NCBI RefSeq assembly: GCF_017377395.1
Contig: NZ_CP061800.1
Coordinates: 5,787,633 to 5,851,632, forward strand
Origin: Desulfonema magnum
GTDB lineage: Bacteria; Desulfobacterota; Desulfobacteria; Desulfobacterales; 4be13
Direction of reading: 5' to 3'
Length of the DNA stretch: 64,000 nt
Below the pieces are notes generated by a model. It saw only the letters and a program-made list of their open reading frames with translations, made no database searches and was not told the origin of the DNA. Positions 61,769 to 64,000 of this stretch are shown one piece after another. Both the position numbers and the translations under genes were made by a program. Every line of letters begins with the position of its first letter. The first letter of the stretch is position 1.

Positions 61769-61902
61769 CAATGGTTCGGACAGATTTTGAGAATTAAGAG
61801 TATAAAAATATAACCTGCTGAAAACAAAGAATGTATTTTTTTGAATCGAAAAGCGTTAAATTTTATAAAATCAATTTGTTATAAAGCCTGTCCGAACGAT
61901 TG
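61769..61902. mobile_element. Miniature inverted-repeat element, family G, copy 2
   Basis: 134 bp with ends CAATGGTTCGGACAG and CTGTCCGAACGATTG. Confidence 0.75.
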
Positions 61903-62045
61903 AAACAAATACGTTATCGTAAATATCAATGCACTATTCCAGATATTCGGGAATAGGAAGCACGGTAGTTTTTTAGGTAGTCTTACAAAATTTCTGAACC
62001 TAACATTACTGTCCGCAATCTTTTTATGTTCGCTCCTAATTCAAA

Positions 62046-62696
62046 TTATTCCTCGTTTTTTTTTATGAGTTTAACCAGCTCAACAGCTCTTTTCATTATT
62101 TGATTTGCTGAATCAAGACCAGGAGCATCTTCTTCAATTCCCAATCTTACTGACGGATCAAAAACGCCTGCCCCGTTTTTGCTTGCAACAGCTGATGCGC
62201 CAAGCGTACTTATTCCTTTGTGAACACTGACCGGAATCATTTCCAATGTCATAAAGGCATATATATGAGACAAGTGGGTGGTTTCAACACCGCCATGTCT
62301 CAGCCATGAGACTGCGGCACTTACACCAATTTTGTTCCTCAGTCCTCCTTTTACCAAATTTCCAAAAATAAAAACCCGAAGTCTGTCTATTAAAGCTGCC
62401 ATTTTGGCACTTGTCCGCATAAGATATACGGGACTCGCCAAAATGATTATATCTGCCTGTTCAGCCTTTTCAAATATCGCCTGAGCCTCATCATTTATAG
62501 AACAGTATCTCCCGGGTTTTTGTTTGGATAAACAGAAATTACAGTGCAAACATTCCTTAATTTCAGTTTCAGAAAGATTAATTATCTCAGAGTAAAAATT
62601 TTCATCAGCAACACTTTCAATCATTTTTTGAAGAAAATTTTCAACATTGCCTTCTTTGACAGGACTGCCTGAAATTCCTAAGATATTATACGTCAT
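62046..62696 (-). CDS. Flavodoxin-like/NADPH-dependent FMN reductase family protein
   Basis: About 216 aa from the ATG at 62696 (MTYNILGISGSPVKEGNVEN). GSPVKEGN is the FMN phosphate loop. Cys cluster CLHCNFCLSKQKPGRYCSI and SPVYLMRTSAKMAALIDRLR are typical of iron-sulfur flavoprotein-like members. Probable redox enzyme. Third gene of a MarR-led operon. Confidence 0.88.
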   Translation of the reverse strand: MTYNILGISGSPVKEGNVENFLQKMIESVADENFYSEIINLSETEIKECLHCNFCLSKQKPGRYCSINDEAQAIFEKAEQADIIILASPVYLMRTSAKMAALIDRLRVFIFGNLVKGGLRNKIGVSAAVSWLRHGGVETTHLSHIYAFMTLEMIPVSVHKGISTLGASAVASKNGAGVFDPSVRLGIEEDAPGLDSANQIMKRAVELVKLIKKNEE

Positions 62697-62752
62697 TTTG
62701 ATTCCTCCGATTGGCATATTTTCAAAAATTTCAAAGTTCTAATATAACTATT

Positions 62753-63241
62753 TTAAATAGCTGTATATTTACAAGGTAACTTGTCCGCACAAACATACTT
62801 GACAGCATCATTAATGGTCTGCTTATTGCGGGTCACCATGAGTTTGGATGTTCCGTAGCCAAGCAGCTTCCCATTTTCATCCGTCATCTTTGCTTCGGCA
62901 AGATATATTGATCTTCCTGATTTTATTCTATTTCCTATAACGATAACCTTTTGACCCGTAACAGCTGACAGAAAGTCAATTTTTATGTCAATTGAAACCA
63001 GTCCATGTTTTTCCGGCAGATCACAATAAGCAGACCAATAGGCGGCTGTGTCGATTACAGAAGCATACGCACCTCCATGAAGTCCGCCGAACGGGTTCAT
63101 ATGTGTTTCTGCAATATTCATTACAACCTTTGCAAATCCGATATCCAATTCCGTGACCCTCATTGACATATACATAAAAAAGGGGCCTTTGTTTATCGCC
63201 TCGATGACTGACTTTATGTGTTCGGGATTTAACTCCGGCAT
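62753..63241 (-). CDS. PaaI-type hotdog thioesterase
   Basis: 162 aa. FGGLHGGAYASVIDTAAYWS is the catalytic hotdog motif, then SIDIKIDFLSAVTGQKVIVI. It probably hydrolyses an acyl-CoA. It lies between MarR and the flavodoxin-like gene on the same strand. Confidence 0.92.
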   Translation of the reverse strand: MPELNPEHIKSVIEAINKGPFFMYMSMRVTELDIGFAKVVMNIAETHMNPFGGLHGGAYASVIDTAAYWSAYCDLPEKHGLVSIDIKIDFLSAVTGQKVIVIGNRIKSGRSIYLAEAKMTDENGKLLGYGTSKLMVTRNKQTINDAVKYVCADKLPCKYTAI

Positions 63242-63306
63242 GTCATTACTCCTATTTAACTATCTGTAAATGTTATATTTTAGCCAATGATCATGTCCGA
63301 ACGCAA

Positions 63307-63732
63307 TCAGATGTTTTTCTGTTGTCGTTCCAATCGGTTAAGGAAATTCTGCATCTGAAACCACTCATCCTGAGTAAAACGATTGATAAAATTATGATTG
63401 GTTTCTTCGAAAATTTTTAAAACAGACTCTCTGTGATGCTTTCCGTAGGGTGTGAGATATATTCGCAAAGAACGGCGATCTTTGTCATCCGGTCTTCTTT
63501 CAATCCATCCGTCTTTTTCCAGGCGATCAAGAAGCCCCGTTGTGGTTGAGCGGTCTTGTGAGGTTTTGACCGCAAGTTCGCTGGGCAGTAGCCCTTCCTC
63601 CTCCATGACCGCTACGACCATAAAGAATTGACCGTGAGTCAGCTTATAAGAATTAATTTCATTACGATATGCTTTTGTTATCTGGCGTAATGTTTTACCT
63701 AATTGAAAACATATACAATCTTTAAATGGCAT
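63307..63732 (-). CDS. MarR-family transcriptional regulator
   Basis: About 141 aa from the ATG at 63732 (MPFKDCICFQLGKTLRQ), which has AAGGAGG upstream; the frame to 63759 is an extension. Winged helix with LLPSELAVKTSQDRSTTTGL then LDRLEKDGWIERRPDDKDRR. It likely controls its own operon with the thioesterase and flavodoxin-like genes. Confidence 0.93.
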   Translation of the reverse strand: MPFKDCICFQLGKTLRQITKAYRNEINSYKLTHGQFFMVVAVMEEEGLLPSELAVKTSQDRSTTTGLLDRLEKDGWIERRPDDKDRRSLRIYLTPYGKHHRESVLKIFEETNHNFINRFTQDEWFQMQNFLNRLERQQKNI

Positions 63733-63753
63733 GGCTTCCTCCTTATATAGCAT

Positions 63754-63780
63754 GGGCATTTGTCAATACTAATTAGCATA
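63754..63780 (-). promoter_or_regulatory. Possible MarR operator
   Basis: ATACTAATTAGCATA is a near-palindrome just upstream of the marR start, in a region with TTGACA on the minus strand. Confidence 0.4.
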
Positions 63781-63856
63781 CATATAATTTAAATGCAAAC
63801 TATTTTTTGTAAATCAAAGATGTGTAAATTAAAGAAAGGTTTCAGGCCGGTTTTCC

Positions 63857-64000
63857 GGGTATGTCCCACCTTCGTTTTTTTTGCCACGAAGCCACGAAGG
63901 CGCAAAGTTTCACGAAGTCTCTCTGCGCTTTCCTTTTCTGTGGCTGATCTTTTCGGATAAAAGGCGGGATCACCCGTTTTTTTGCCACGAAGGCGCAAAG
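63857..64000. repeat. CCACGAAGGCGCAAAG repeat and family E ends
   Basis: Second locus of the 32187-32400 repeat type (GCCACGAAGCCACGAAGGCG, then CAAAGTTTCACGAAGTCTCT), enclosed by GGGTATGTCCCACCTT and AAGGCGGGATCACCC. It continues beyond the window. Confidence 0.8.

Larger units (their letters stand above)
61473..62045. other. Intergenic region with two miniature elements
   Basis: Contains family B copy 2 and family G copy 2. Nothing else recognised. Confidence 0.6.

Overview
The window looks like a chromosome segment from a sulfate-reducing type Desulfobacterota, probably Desulfobacterales. The inference rests on a seven-gene Rnf complex locus with its own multihaem cytochrome c, an RnfB fused to a GltD-like flavoprotein, a pyruvate phosphate dikinase, and a genome full of small palindromic elements, insertion sequences and toxin-antitoxin or restriction genes. 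No rRNA, tRNA or CRISPR array was found. Species-level placement is not possible from the sequence alone.

Layout. 1-750: a 67-bp tandem repeat, then AT-rich DNA with three 15-bp palindromes. 746-7978 (minus): cytochrome c, rnfC, rnfD, rnfG, rnfE, rnfA and rnfB-gltD, with unusual fold-back repeats between the distal genes. 8653-14669 (plus): two coiled-coil proteins, a coiled-coil membrane protein bracketed by miniature inverted-repeat elements, a TerB-like protein and a Tat-exported superoxide dismutase; possibly one envelope or stress cluster. 15-22 kb: a Cys-rich unknown, a YhcC-type radical SAM protein, a ParA-like ATPase with a small partner, a TIR-domain remnant, a universal stress protein and a CLC chloride channel. 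21.7-27.1 kb: three attC-like sites on the minus strand enclosing two restriction-modification systems and an HNH nuclease; the 5' end of the CLC gene is duplicated on the far side of one of them. 27.3-36.5 kb: a DUF3795 gene split by a miniature element, an HTH-EIIA(Ntr) protein, ppdK, an S24 repressor with a three-site operator, an EIIA(Man) protein, a DUF364/DUF4213 protein and SppA. 36.5-42.3 kb: a pentapeptide-repeat membrane protein and the conserved ybeY-pgpH-phoH group. 43-47.7 kb: a secreted cyclophilin, lipoproteins, a broken Rpn-family gene and a truncated solute-binding protein.

The most interesting part is 47.8-60.9 kb, which reads as a decayed chromosomal integron. The N-terminal part of an integron integrase (plus strand, 60636) points away from a minus-strand array of attC-like sites of about 84-93 bp. 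Their inner stems are shared (GCGGACGGCGGGGG type, with an extrahelical base) and their ends are AAC/GTT. The cassettes carry RelE, ParE and DUF433/DUF5615 toxin-antitoxin pairs, small lipoproteins, a putative glycosylase-like protein, and a duplicated cassette holding an IS91-family transposase. The second IS91 copy is interrupted by an IS4-family element (10-bp target duplication) and an 88-bp miniature element (8-bp target duplication). One attC is split by an ORF-less group II intron whose domain V is intact.

The right end (60.9-64 kb) holds a GNAT acetyltransferase and a MarR-PaaI thioesterase-flavodoxin-like operon. At least ten families of short palindromic or terminal-inverted-repeat elements recur across the window. 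Several of them interrupt genes.
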